NCBI GenBank assembly: GCA_009699375.1
Contig: WLOF01000006.1
Location: forward strand, 1-39,894
DNA length: 39,894 nt
Origin: Actinomycetota bacterium
GTDB taxonomy: Bacteria; Actinomycetota; Actinomycetes; Nanopelagicales; Nanopelagicaceae
Reading direction: 5' to 3'
A program made the translations under genes and the position numbers. The notes under the pieces are model-generated. The model was not told where the DNA came from. It was given only the letters and a program-made list of their open reading frames with translations, and made no database searches. Below are positions 29,411-39,326 of the stretch, piece after piece. How positions within the stretch are numbered: the first letter of the stretch is position 1; each line of letters begins with the position of its first letter.

Positions 29411-31306
29411 TTAATTATTACGCCTGTCGCGCTCTGCCAAATCAGATAAGTATGCGTTGTATTTTGCCAAATCATCGGGTTGCCCCATTGCGGCCATGCG
29501 CTCTGCATTGCGATCAATGCGCTTAGTTTCTTTCGTATCATCTCGACTCCATTGAATAAATGTCGCAACTAGCGCCAAGAGAATTGGAATCTCCCCCATC
29601 GCCCAACCAATTCCTCCACCCATTCTTTGGTCAGCTAATAGATTGCCAACCCACGGAGTATGTAGTTGCGCAAAATATCCACCATCAAGCAACGTTGTCG
29701 CAGACATGAGAGCAATCGAGAAAAATGCATGAATGCTCATAGCTCCGAAAAGGATCATTATTCGAACTAAATACGGTGCCCGATTTGGATTTGGGTCCAC
29801 TCCAATGATCACATGGAAGAAAAGAAACCCGGCTAATATAAAATGAAGGTTCATAGCGAAATGCCCAGTATGGCTTTGCATCATTCCACCGAATAGTGAT
29901 GTGAAATAAAGAATAAAAAGAGATCCATCAAAAATAGCAAGCGCCACCACTGGGTTCACGATTGTTTTTGACCATCGTGAATGCAACATCATGACCACTT
30001 GATTTCTGATTCCTCGTTCTTCCTGAGTGCGTCCTTGAGGAAGAGTTCGAAGAGCCAAAGTAATAGGTGCGCCTAGCACGAGACCAATAGGTGCAATCAT
30101 TCCCAATATCATGTGCGCAATCATGTGATACGAGAATGAAAAATGGGCATAGATGCCGATTCCACCACTGGTTGCCAGATCAATTGCAAAAATACCTAAT
30201 GCAAATGCAACGGTTCTACCAACAGGCCACTTATCTCCTCTGCGCGTAAGTTTTATTACGCCAAGAATATAAAGAGCGACAGCAAGTATTAAGAACCCAA
30301 GAAACAAAGCATCAGGATTGTATAAAAAGAAGACATTCTTCAAGCTTGGAGAATCTGGCATTGAAAGTCCAGCAACAGTTATTGCTGCGCTAAATTTTGG
30401 ATTTGCCCCGGGGCTTGGAGGTCTATTTGAAGATAACCAAGCACCTAAAGCCAGTGCGGTGATCATGATTCCGAGCTCAATGACAATTAATTTTGCAAAA
30501 TCAGGCCAATTTACAGTGGCTTTATTTTTAAAAGAAAGATTCTGGCGGTGTAGATACCCAATAAAGATGAGCGCAATTGTTAAAACTATCTTTCCAATTA
30601 CAACCAATGCATAAGTACTGTGCCATGCTTCGGCAAAATTTAGACGAGCCCAAGCATTAGCTGATCCGCTGGCAACAACCCCTATTGCTGCCCATAGTGC
30701 CAACTGACTAAAACGTGGTGTTGCCGTTGCTCTATCTGCAGGATCTAGCAATGCCAATGAAAATACGCCACCAACCCACATTGATATGGCTACTACGTGA
30801 ATGACAAGTGAACCGATAGCCAGTGCGTGTGACCCGCTTGAAGCTGAGTGAGATTGAAAAATTGGAGCGACAATCCCAAGCAAGGCCATCGCTAGCAACC
30901 ATATTGATCCACCAATTTTTTTAATCCTCATCGCGAAAATTGCGACAAAAACGGAGGCGAGCGTTTGAAAAAACATATATTGGCCGAGAGTAATTTGAGT
31001 TAAGAATGACTGTAGCGTGTTCATCTCAAATACTGCAGAAATAGATTGACCCAAAATGTTTGCAAGTGTGAAGATAATATTTCCGATAGAAGCCACTATC
31101 CATATGATTGCAGACCAAAAAGTTACTGCACGAAGCCGCAATGAATTCTGGGTTAAAAATCCTGCTTTATTTTCTAAAAGAAATCCGCTAGCAAGTAGGG
31201 AGCCAACTACAGCGATACTTGCTGTCATGCCAACAAATTTACTGATTGTCACAAGAGCATTCACTGCTGGGCCAGCAGAAGGAAGCACTGCTGCAAGGTG
31301 CATCAT
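29411..31306 (-). CDS. CopD - cytochrome c oxidase assembly (caa3_CtaG) fusion membrane protein
   Basis: N-terminal CopD-like multi-TM (HVVAISMWVGGVFSLALL) fused to CtaG (HFSFSYHMIAHMILGMIAPIGLVLGAPITLALR; GGGIGWAMGEIPILLAL). Confidence 0.88.
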   Translation of the reverse strand: MMHLAAVLPSAGPAVNALVTISKFVGMTASIAVVGSLLASGFLLENKAGFLTQNSLRLRAVTFWSAIIWIVASIGNIIFTLANILGQSISAVFEMNTLQSFLTQITLGQYMFFQTLASVFVAIFAMRIKKIGGSIWLLAMALLGIVAPIFQSHSASSGSHALAIGSLVIHVVAISMWVGGVFSLALLDPADRATATPRFSQLALWAAIGVVASGSANAWARLNFAEAWHSTYALVVIGKIVLTIALIFIGYLHRQNLSFKNKATVNWPDFAKLIVIELGIMITALALGAWLSSNRPPSPGANPKFSAAITVAGLSMPDSPSLKNVFFLYNPDALFLGFLILAVALYILGVIKLTRRGDKWPVGRTVAFALGIFAIDLATSGGIGIYAHFSFSYHMIAHMILGMIAPIGLVLGAPITLALRTLPQGRTQEERGIRNQVVMMLHSRWSKTIVNPVVALAIFDGSLFILYFTSLFGGMMQSHTGHFAMNLHFILAGFLFFHVIIGVDPNPNRAPYLVRIMILFGAMSIHAFFSIALMSATTLLDGGYFAQLHTPWVGNLLADQRMGGGIGWAMGEIPILLALVATFIQWSRDDTKETKRIDRNAERMAAMGQPDDLAKYNAYLSDLAERDRRNN

Positions 31307-31830
31307 TTGCGACTAAAAATTTTCCGAGCATAAAGGGAAAGTGACACGAGAACAACAAATGCTAGAAAAAGCATGACTATGACGAAAATCGATGTCGCGG
31401 AATTACTGCTGCCAGTTTCAGGTACTGAGACTTTTGATGCAGTAGGTACGGGAGACTGAACCGAAATTACATTTGGCGCAGAGTAATTGAAAGTAAATGA
31501 TCCCTCCAAAGGGGAATCTGTGTCGGATAACAAACTATAAGTAACTGTGTAAACACCACTATCAACAAGAGATTGCAATCCAATCAAAACACCCATGCCG
31601 TCGACAATTAATGAACCATCATCAACTCGCTGGCCCTTCTTATCAGTCACTACAACGCTATTGCCCATATCGCTCAAGACAACTTGGGTGGTAATCGTGA
31701 CCGCGCTAGGCGATGTTGTTACGGTCGATCCGCTGATTGGAGATGTACTCACTAATGAATTTGCTAGAGCTGCGGATGAACTAAATAAGGTCAGAAGCAA
31801 TATTGCTGAAGAAATAATGGTCTTGCGCAC
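31303..31830 (-). CDS. CopC domain-containing secreted/membrane-anchored protein
   Basis: Signal peptide, LVSTSPISGSTVTTSPSAVTITTQVVL ... VYTVTYSLLSDTDSPLEGSFTFNY, C-terminal TM; ATGA-coupled to CopD-CtaG. Confidence 0.8.
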   Translation of the reverse strand: MRKTIISSAILLLTLFSSSAALANSLVSTSPISGSTVTTSPSAVTITTQVVLSDMGNSVVVTDKKGQRVDDGSLIVDGMGVLIGLQSLVDSGVYTVTYSLLSDTDSPLEGSFTFNYSAPNVISVQSPVPTASKVSVPETGSSNSATSIFVIVMLFLAFVVLVSLSLYARKIFSRK

Positions 31831-31950
31831 TTATTGCCCCCTTAACCCCGCTCGATTCGCCTCAATCGTCTCACTTCTTTACACTTACTTCCACTGTACT
31901 TTGAGAAAAACTTTTGCAGAGCCAGTAATTGCCGGAGATAAGGATGTGCA

Positions 31951-32262
31951 ATGCCCACGTATCAATACGCGTGCAATGCGTGTAGCCATGAATTTGAGGC
32001 ATTTCAAGATTTTTCAGAAGCCTCACTCACTCAATGCCCAGTTTGTGATGGAGAAATAAGGAAAGTTTATTCAGCAGTTGGTGTTGTCTTTAAAGGTTCA
32101 GGGTTTTATAAGACTGATTCCAAAAGTTCCTCAAGCGCCACTATTGCCCCAAGCGCTTCTAAAGATTCCGCACCAGCCAAAGAATCAACTGCGCCTAAAG
32201 AAAGTTCTTCAGTAAAAGCCAGCCCTGAAAGTGGAAATACTTCCGCGCCTAAAAAGGATTAA
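31951..32262 (+). CDS. FmdB family zinc-ribbon protein
   Basis: MPTYQYACNACSHEFEAFQDFSEASLTQCPVCDGEIRKVYSAVGVVFKGSGFYKTD; two CxxC pairs, low-complexity S/A/K tail. Confidence 0.92.
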   Translation: MPTYQYACNACSHEFEAFQDFSEASLTQCPVCDGEIRKVYSAVGVVFKGSGFYKTDSKSSSSATIAPSASKDSAPAKESTAPKESSSVKASPESGNTSAPKKD

Positions 32263-32280
32263 TAACTTCTTGCGTCATTT

Positions 32281-32397
32281 TTAATCGTGATGAGGGGGTT
32301 TATCTTCTTGAAGTTGAGCTTCCCTTTGTTTTTCATCTTCTAGGTCTTGTGCAGGATCACGCTCGTCAGAACTCGATTTCGGCGTTAATTCACTCAT
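32281..32397 (-). CDS. possible 38-aa highly charged small protein
   Basis: ATG at 32397 to TAA at 32281: MSELTPKSSSDERDPAQDLEDEKQREAQLQEDKPPHHD; fills the fmdB-MMPL gap; below the ORF-track cutoff. Confidence 0.45.
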   Translation of the reverse strand: MSELTPKSSSDERDPAQDLEDEKQREAQLQEDKPPHHD

Positions 32398-32449
32398 AGT
32401 AGAATTGTATTGCTAAGTACCTCAATATCGAACACCTAAGGAGTGGTGA

Positions 32450-34549
32450 TTGTTTAATTCATTGGCACTTCTTGTTGTGCGTAAACGAAAACTCACGCTC
32501 TTCACATTTATCCTCGTTGTGTTAGTGGCTGGCGGAATTGGCTCCCTTTCTTTTTCAAAATTGGAAAGCGGTGGATATTCTGACCCAAAGAGCGATTCAG
32601 CTAAAGCCGCTACTTACCTCACGGATACTTTTCATATAAATGATCCCGGGGTAGTTCTCGTGCTTGATGCGGGTCGAGATATCAATGATCCCCAAGTGAT
32701 TGCCTCTGCAACTACTTTAGAAAATTTAATTAAAAAGGAACCTGGGATTTCACAAACACTCTCATATTGGTCTGCGGGTAGCGCGCCTAATTTAAAATCT
32801 GCGGATGGCAAGGCAGGTTTCCTTTTTATTTATGCAGATAAGTCAGATTTTGGCGGAATAAGTGAAATCGGCAGTCGGATCCAGGCAAAGTACGACGGTA
32901 CTTTTCAAAATTTGAAAGTTTATGCCTCTGGTGGAGGTGTAATTACTCACGCAATCAACAACAAAATTTCGAAGGATCTGGCGCTAGCTGAAGCAATCTC
33001 GATCCCATTGGTTTTTATCCTCTTGTTATTTGTTTTTGGCGCACTCGTCGCTTCTGCAATGCCCCTTGTTGTGGGAGTGAGTTCAATACTCGGAGCATTC
33101 TTCTGTATCTACCTTTTCACTCTATTTACATCAGTAAGCGTTTTTGCCCTCAACCTCATAACAGGCTTAGGCCTAGGACTTGGTATTGATTACGCACTGC
33201 TCATTGTCAATCGATTCAGGGAAGAGCTTCATGCAGGGAAAAGTGTTGATGAAAGCGTAATAACCACAATCAACACAGCTGGCAAGACGGTTTTTTATTC
33301 TGGGCTAACAGTCTTTGTTACCTTATTAGCTCTCATCTTGTTTCCGTTATCTTTTCTCAAATCATTTGGTTACGCGGGAATTTCCGTTGTAGCTCTTGCG
33401 GTCGCAGGTGCGCTCATTCCGCTGCCTGCAATTCTTGCAATATTAGGAGGAAAAGTTGATAAAGGAATTATTCGCAAAGGTGCCATAACGCCTAAAGAAG
33501 ATGGCCGATGGGCTTCTACTGCTCGATTTGTTATGCGTAGACCAATTCCTATTGTTTTGGTATCCCTGATCATTATTTCAATTTTTGCTGCACCAGTTAA
33601 AAGCATATCTTTTGCACAGATTGATTCCCGCGTTTTGCCTTCATCAGACAAAGCGGCAATTTCTTCACAGATAATTGCCGATCGATTTCCAGGTCAAGAA
33701 GGAAGTCCCATTGAAATAATCATTCCTAACGGCGCAAATGACATGACAGCAGTCACTGACTTTGCTGATAAATTAAAAATGATCCCAGGCGTTTTGCGAG
33801 TAAGCCAAAAGCAAAGCGCCGGTTCCGTTATGCGTATTAGCGCAATTCAATTAATGCCTTCTAGAACTATAGAAGCAGCAAAAATGATTCATGAGATTCG
33901 AGCTTTAAAAACTCCAGAAGGAACTCTTATCGGAGGTCCGGCAGCTGATTTTACTGACTCACAAGATGGAATTGCTCATGCTCTACCTTGGGCGCTGGGT
34001 TGGATTGCCCTTAGTGTTTTCATTCTCATTTTCATTTTTACTGGCTCAATTATTCTGCCGATTAAAGCAGTTGTACTGAACGGACTTTCACTTGTCGCCA
34101 CTTTGGGAGTATTGAGTTGGATTTTCATTGACGGGCATCTGAAGTGGTTAGTTGGCGATTTTACGCAGACGGGGACAATCGACACCGGTTCAACAATCCT
34201 CGTTGCTGTCGTGGTTTTTGGTTTATCAATGGACTATGAAATATTTCTACTCTCTAGAATTAGAGAAGAACATGTTTCCGGAAAATCTAATACCGAATCT
34301 GTCGCTATCGGTCTCCAAAGATCGGCTCGAATTATTACCGCTGCTGCTTTACTTCTTGCAGTTGTATTCGCCGCTTTTATTACCAGCGGAGTGACATCTA
34401 TTAAATTACTTGGCTTCGGAGTTGCGTTTGCAGTGTTGCTAGATGCAACCTTGATTCGAGCACTCCTAGTTCCGGCTCTTATGCGCCTATTCGGGGAACG
34501 CAATTGGTGGGCACCTAAATCGCTTCGCCGATTTACTCTTACTCACTAA
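32450..34549 (+). CDS. MMPL family RND transporter
   Basis: 699 aa; GLGLGLGIDYALLIVNRFREEL and VVFGLSMDYEIFLLSRIREEH repeats; TTG start after aaggagtggtga SD. Confidence 0.93.
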   Translation: MFNSLALLVVRKRKLTLFTFILVVLVAGGIGSLSFSKLESGGYSDPKSDSAKAATYLTDTFHINDPGVVLVLDAGRDINDPQVIASATTLENLIKKEPGISQTLSYWSAGSAPNLKSADGKAGFLFIYADKSDFGGISEIGSRIQAKYDGTFQNLKVYASGGGVITHAINNKISKDLALAEAISIPLVFILLLFVFGALVASAMPLVVGVSSILGAFFCIYLFTLFTSVSVFALNLITGLGLGLGIDYALLIVNRFREELHAGKSVDESVITTINTAGKTVFYSGLTVFVTLLALILFPLSFLKSFGYAGISVVALAVAGALIPLPAILAILGGKVDKGIIRKGAITPKEDGRWASTARFVMRRPIPIVLVSLIIISIFAAPVKSISFAQIDSRVLPSSDKAAISSQIIADRFPGQEGSPIEIIIPNGANDMTAVTDFADKLKMIPGVLRVSQKQSAGSVMRISAIQLMPSRTIEAAKMIHEIRALKTPEGTLIGGPAADFTDSQDGIAHALPWALGWIALSVFILIFIFTGSIILPIKAVVLNGLSLVATLGVLSWIFIDGHLKWLVGDFTQTGTIDTGSTILVAVVVFGLSMDYEIFLLSRIREEHVSGKSNTESVAIGLQRSARIITAAALLLAVVFAAFITSGVTSIKLLGFGVAFAVLLDATLIRALLVPALMRLFGERNWWAPKSLRRFTLTH

Positions 34550-34568
34550 TAGCGGTTACTCTTTCGCC

Positions 34569-35384
34569 ATGGATTTGATAGTCACCCTGCAGTGCAAAGA
34601 TCAACCTGGAATCGTGCATGCCATGACTTCAGCAATTTTGGCTTGCAAGGGAAACATCATTGAGAACCAGCAATTTACTGATCCTGCAACCAATATTTTT
34701 GTCATGAGAACTCGATTTGAAACAAATCTTAAATTAGAAGAATCAGAGGAAATACTTGGAAAAGAATTGGCGAGGTTTACGCCAACTCTTAAATTACGAG
34801 GCGCGAACCAAAAAAAGAAGGCTCTGGTCCTTGTAACTAAGGAGAGTCATTGCCTGCGAGACCTTCTTTATCTAATCGAATTGGGAGAACTCCCTATCGA
34901 GATACCTCTCGTAATCGCTAATCATGAGGATCTCCGTTTTTTGGTAGAAACACATGGAACTGCCTTTGAGGTTCTAAACACTGAAGATGCGATCAGAAAT
35001 CGCATCACCGAGCTAGGTATCGACTTTGTAGTGTTGGCTCGATATATGCAAATTCTTTCCAAGAGCTTCTGTGACTTTATGCCCGGCAAAATAATCAACA
35101 TTCACCATTCATTCTTGCCTGGATTCAAAGGTGCAAAGCCGTATCACCAAGCGCATGCGCGTGGAGTTAAAATTATTGGAGCAACAGCCCACTTTGTTAC
35201 GAGCGAACTTGATGAAGGACCAATCATCCAACAAGATGTTGCTCACGTAAATCATGCTTCAACGCCTGAAGAGTTAATTGCAATAGGCCGCGATATCGAA
35301 AGACGAGTTCTTGCTAAGGCAGTCAAGTTGTATGCAGAAGATAGGATTTTTCTTGTAGGGCAAAGAACAATAATTTTTAATTAA
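34569..35384 (+). CDS. purU: formyltetrahydrofolate deformylase
   Basis: N-terminal ACT domain (CKDQPGIVHAMTSAILACKGNIIENQQF) and formyltransferase motif NIHHSFLPGFKGAKPYHQAHARGVKIIGATAHFVTSELDEGPIIQQ. Confidence 0.95.
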   Translation: MDLIVTLQCKDQPGIVHAMTSAILACKGNIIENQQFTDPATNIFVMRTRFETNLKLEESEEILGKELARFTPTLKLRGANQKKKALVLVTKESHCLRDLLYLIELGELPIEIPLVIANHEDLRFLVETHGTAFEVLNTEDAIRNRITELGIDFVVLARYMQILSKSFCDFMPGKIINIHHSFLPGFKGAKPYHQAHARGVKIIGATAHFVTSELDEGPIIQQDVAHVNHASTPEELIAIGRDIERRVLAKAVKLYAEDRIFLVGQRTIIFN

Positions 35385-35395
35385 AGTTTTAGTGT

Positions 35396-35467
35396 GTCCC
35401 CGGCGGGAGTTGAACCTGCGACCTACCGCTTAGGAGGCGGTTGCTCTATCCACTGAGCTACGGGGAC
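35396..35467 (-). tRNA. tRNA-Arg (anticodon CCT)
   Basis: GTCCCCG TA GCTC AGTGGATA GAGC A ACCGC CTCCTAA GCGGT AGGTC GCAGG TTCAACT CCCGC CGGGGAC; full cloverleaf with one A:C mismatch in the T stem; CCA not encoded. Confidence 0.93.
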
Positions 35468-35623
35468 GTGCATCTCGAAATTTGTTTTTGTTGGGGTAAG
35501 GATACTCATACTGTTTTTCTAAAGTAGTAACGATTTTTACGCATGAAATTGGCTTATCTAATACAAATGGCTAGCATAGGTAATCTAACTGATCAGGAGT
35601 ATTTTCCTCATGGAAGGCCAACA

Positions 35624-36850
35624 ATGAAGGCGCTAGTTATAGGCGCGGGCGGCGTTGGCAGAGCAATCGCAAATATCGCATCTCGAAGGCCATTTATTTC
35701 ATCAATGGTTATTGCCGATCGTAATTTGTCTCGCGCTGAAGAAGCCGTTACCCGCGTTAACGATTCACGTTTTTCCGCAGCACAAGTTAATGCCGCTGAA
35801 CTTGAAGACATCAGAGAGTTAATTCGAAAAGCGAATCCAGATGTGGTCATCAATGCTGTTGACCCTCGTTATGTCATGCCGATTTTTTTGGCGTGCGAAA
35901 TCGAAAACACAAATTACATAGATATGGCGATGTCACTATCGCGCCCACATCCTCACTATCCAAATACCGAAACTGGCGTAAAGCTCGGGGACGAACAATT
36001 TGCTCGTGATTGGAACTGGAGTGAACGAGGAATATACGCGCTCGTTGGTATGGGTATTGAACCTGGTATGAGTGATGTATTTGCTCGTTATGCCTCAGAT
36101 TATTTATTCAGTCGTTTGGATTCCATCACCGTTCTGGATGGATCAAATCTCACGGTTGAAGGTCATAACTTTGCACCTTCCTTCTCTATTTGGACGACTA
36201 TCGAAGAGTGCCTTAATCCTCCACTCGTTTGGGAAGATGGCCGTGGCTGGTTTACAACCGAACCATTTAGCGAAATTGAAGTCTTTGATTTTCCTGAAGG
36301 AATTGGGCCAGTTGAATGCGTGAATGTGGAGCACGAAGAAGTTGTTCTTATTCCGCAAAAGGTCGATGCAAAGAAAGTTAACTTTAAATACGGTCTTGGT
36401 GCGCAATTCATCACGACTCTTAAAACAATTCATATGCTCGGCATGGATCGCAAAGAGCATGTTGACGTGCAAGGAGTTTCTGTTTCACCAAGAGATTTGT
36501 TAACGGCATCGCTTCCCGATCCGGCAACACTAGGTGAGCGTATGCGCGGGAAAACTTGCGCCGGAACTCTTGTAAAAGGTTTAAATAAAGAAGGTAAGCC
36601 TTACGCTTGTTATATGTACAACGTGATTGATAACGCTTGGTCTATGAAGGAATATGGCGATCAAGCAGTTGTGTGGCAAACCGCAGTAAATCCTGTGATC
36701 GCAATGGAATTGATTCACAAGGGTATCTGGCAACCTTCAGGTGTAAACGGTCCAGAATGGTTTGATGCAAAACCTTTCTTAGATTTATTAGAGCCATATG
36801 GCACTACGTGGACAATTCGAGAAGAAGACTCGAGCGGAATCGAGATCTAA
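35624..36850 (+). CDS. saccharopine dehydrogenase / carboxynorspermidine synthase-like oxidoreductase
   Basis: MKALVIGAGGVGRAIANIASRRPF Rossmann; INAVDPRYVMPIFLACEIENTNYIDMAMS; GMGIEPGMSDVFARYA. Start trimmed to ATG 35624. Confidence 0.85.
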   Translation: MKALVIGAGGVGRAIANIASRRPFISSMVIADRNLSRAEEAVTRVNDSRFSAAQVNAAELEDIRELIRKANPDVVINAVDPRYVMPIFLACEIENTNYIDMAMSLSRPHPHYPNTETGVKLGDEQFARDWNWSERGIYALVGMGIEPGMSDVFARYASDYLFSRLDSITVLDGSNLTVEGHNFAPSFSIWTTIEECLNPPLVWEDGRGWFTTEPFSEIEVFDFPEGIGPVECVNVEHEEVVLIPQKVDAKKVNFKYGLGAQFITTLKTIHMLGMDRKEHVDVQGVSVSPRDLLTASLPDPATLGERMRGKTCAGTLVKGLNKEGKPYACYMYNVIDNAWSMKEYGDQAVVWQTAVNPVIAMELIHKGIWQPSGVNGPEWFDAKPFLDLLEPYGTTWTIREEDSSGIEI

Positions 36851-36854
36851 CGCC

Positions 36855-38528
36855 ATGAACCGTGAGTTTGACGTCATCATCGTTGGCTCAGGTTTTGGTG
36901 GCTCTGTCTCTGCGTTACGCCTTATTGAAAAGGGATATCGCGTAGCAGTTCTTGAAGCAGGTAAAAGATTTGAAGATAAGGACTTTCCTAAAACGTCTTG
37001 GCGACTAAACAAATTTCTTTTTGCTCCAAAATTAGGACTTTTAGGTATCCAGCGGATTCACGTACTTCCAGATGTGTTAGTTCTGGCTGGAGCGGGGGTT
37101 GGCGGTGGATCGCTTGTTTATGCCAATACCTTGTATCAACCCGGGGATGAATATTTTCAAGATCCACAATGGTCTGCAATTACAAACTGGAAACAAGAAT
37201 TAGAACCTTGCTATGTACAAGCACGCGCCATGCTAGGTGTAACGAAATATCCTTACTTTTCACCCAGTGATCAAGCTCTTAAAGATGCATCAGAAGCAAT
37301 GGGAGTTGGCCACACTTTTACACTCGCACCCCTTGGAATCCATTTTGGAGATAAGCCTGGAGAAAAAGTATCGGACCCATATTTTGGTGGTGTTGGACCA
37401 GATCGTGAAGGCTGTGTTGGATGTGGCGGATGTATGACTGGTTGTCGTCACAATGCTAAGAACACACTTCCCAAAAATTATCTCGGACTTGCAGAGAAGG
37501 CTGGGGCGAAGGTCTTTCCTTTAACAACAGTTACTGAGATTAAGCAAAAACCTAATGGAGAATGGGTTGTCTCAGCAAAAGGAACAAGAGGATGGGGCCG
37601 CTCAACATTAACTTTTACTGCACCACAAGTAATTGTTTCTGCAGGAACTTTCAATACTCAAAAATTATTACACCGCATGAAAGATGACGGCAAACTTCCT
37701 CACATCTCATCTCGTTTAGGTGATCTTTCTCGAACAAATAGCGAGTCATTAGTTGGAGCAACAATGCCAACTACAAAGATTAATTTCAGTAAAGGTCCAG
37801 CAATAACATCCTCTTTCTATCCCTCAGAAGGTACCCACGTGGAATCTGTCCGTTATGGAAAGGGCAGTAATTTCATGGGGCTCATGCAAACTCTCATGAC
37901 TGATGGTGAATCTTCCAAAATCCGTCGGAAGCAATGGTTGCGAACATTTATCACTAAGCCTTCTCTCTTGCCAAAAGTTCTTAATGTGCGCCATTGGTCT
38001 GAACGGACTTTCATCGCTCTGGTTATGCAAAATGTTGATTCTGCAATTAAAGTCCGCGGAAAACGTGGTCTATTTGGTTGGCATTTAACGTCAGAAAATG
38101 ATCCGCTAAAACCTAATGCAACCTGGATCCCAGAAGCTAATGCAACTGCACGACAAATTGCATCTCAGTACGGTGGGATAGCAGGCGGCCATATTGGAGA
38201 TCTCATCGACGCACCATTTACTGCACATTTCGTTGGTGGATGTGTCATCGGAGATAGCGCTGATCGTGGAGTAATCGATCCATATCATCGGGTGTGGAAT
38301 TATCCGACACTCCATGTTGTTGATGGTTCAACAATCACAGCAAACTTAGGCGTTAACCCTTCGCTAACAATTACTGCACAGGCAGAACGCGCAATGTCTA
38401 TGTGGCCAAACTGTGGTGAAGTTGATCTTCGCCCATCTCAAGGCTCTGCCTACAAAACTATTGCTCCGATCGCACCACATCATCCTGTTGTACCAGCTGG
38501 TGCTCCTGCAGAACTTCGAATACGTTAA
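36855..38528 (+). CDS. GMC family oxidoreductase (ChoD-like)
   Basis: FDVIIVGSGFGGSVSALRLIEKGYRVAVLEAG; GAGVGGGSLVYANTL; CVGCGGCMTGCRHNAKNTLPKNYL; C-terminal GGCVIGDSADRGVIDPYHRVWNYPTLHVVDGS. Confidence 0.9.
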   Translation: MNREFDVIIVGSGFGGSVSALRLIEKGYRVAVLEAGKRFEDKDFPKTSWRLNKFLFAPKLGLLGIQRIHVLPDVLVLAGAGVGGGSLVYANTLYQPGDEYFQDPQWSAITNWKQELEPCYVQARAMLGVTKYPYFSPSDQALKDASEAMGVGHTFTLAPLGIHFGDKPGEKVSDPYFGGVGPDREGCVGCGGCMTGCRHNAKNTLPKNYLGLAEKAGAKVFPLTTVTEIKQKPNGEWVVSAKGTRGWGRSTLTFTAPQVIVSAGTFNTQKLLHRMKDDGKLPHISSRLGDLSRTNSESLVGATMPTTKINFSKGPAITSSFYPSEGTHVESVRYGKGSNFMGLMQTLMTDGESSKIRRKQWLRTFITKPSLLPKVLNVRHWSERTFIALVMQNVDSAIKVRGKRGLFGWHLTSENDPLKPNATWIPEANATARQIASQYGGIAGGHIGDLIDAPFTAHFVGGCVIGDSADRGVIDPYHRVWNYPTLHVVDGSTITANLGVNPSLTITAQAERAMSMWPNCGEVDLRPSQGSAYKTIAPIAPHHPVVPAGAPAELRIR

Positions 38529-38534
38529 TCAGTT

Positions 38535-39326
38535 GTGCCTCAAGTGAATACTTCAAAATTTGCTCTTATTACTGGTTCAACTGCCGGAATTGGTGCAAGT
38601 TTTGCAGAACTACTTGCCCGAGAAGGATTCAATCTTGTTCTCGTAGCTCGCGATAGAAATCGTTTAGATGAAAGTGCGAAAAATCTATCTAATGCGCACA
38701 ATGTGCGCTGTGAAGTGATTCAGGCTGATCTTACAAAAAATGATGCTGTAAGTAGAGTCGAAAAGCGTCTACTGAATTTACAAGAGCCAATAGAAGTCTT
38801 AGTAAATAATGCAGGTTTTGGAATTAATAAGAGCTTCTTGCTAAGTGACATTGATGCGGAAAAGGAGCTACTTGAAGTACTGGTTCAAACTCCCATGCGT
38901 CTGATGCATGCAGTTTTACCTATTATGCGAGCCAGAAATAGTGGAACTGTTATCAATGTATCTTCGGTTGCTGGCTGGATAGCCGGGGGAACGTATAGCG
39001 CATCAAAATCTTACTTAACCGTCTTGAGCGAATCACTGCATACTGAACTTCAAGGAACTGGCGTTCATGTAACGTCATTGTGTCCAGGTTTTACGCGTAC
39101 TGAGTTTCACGAACGCGGTCGTATGAAGATGGATTCTTTACCTGCTTTTATGTGGCTGACATCAGAAGATGTAGTAGCTAAAGCTTGGAGTGATTCGCAA
39201 AAAGGTAGGGCGTTATCTATTCCAGGGTGGCAGTATGGGATTTTAAGTTTCATCACACGGTTTGGACCTCGCCCTTTGATTCGCAAAATTGGCATGAACG
39301 TCAGGGTAAAACAACGTCAGAAATAG
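38535..39326 (+). CDS. short-chain dehydrogenase/reductase (classical SDR)
   Basis: ALITGSTAGIGASFAELLA, VNNAGFG, S...YSASKSYLT catalytic motif; GTG start. Confidence 0.92.
   Translation: MPQVNTSKFALITGSTAGIGASFAELLAREGFNLVLVARDRNRLDESAKNLSNAHNVRCEVIQADLTKNDAVSRVEKRLLNLQEPIEVLVNNAGFGINKSFLLSDIDAEKELLEVLVQTPMRLMHAVLPIMRARNSGTVINVSSVAGWIAGGTYSASKSYLTVLSESLHTELQGTGVHVTSLCPGFTRTEFHERGRMKMDSLPAFMWLTSEDVVAKAWSDSQKGRALSIPGWQYGILSFITRFGPRPLIRKIGMNVRVKQRQK

Noticed and set aside
36143-36472. Antisense ORFs within the saccharopine-dehydrogenase-like gene
   Set aside because: Overlapping frames opposite a clear coding gene; no domain recognised.
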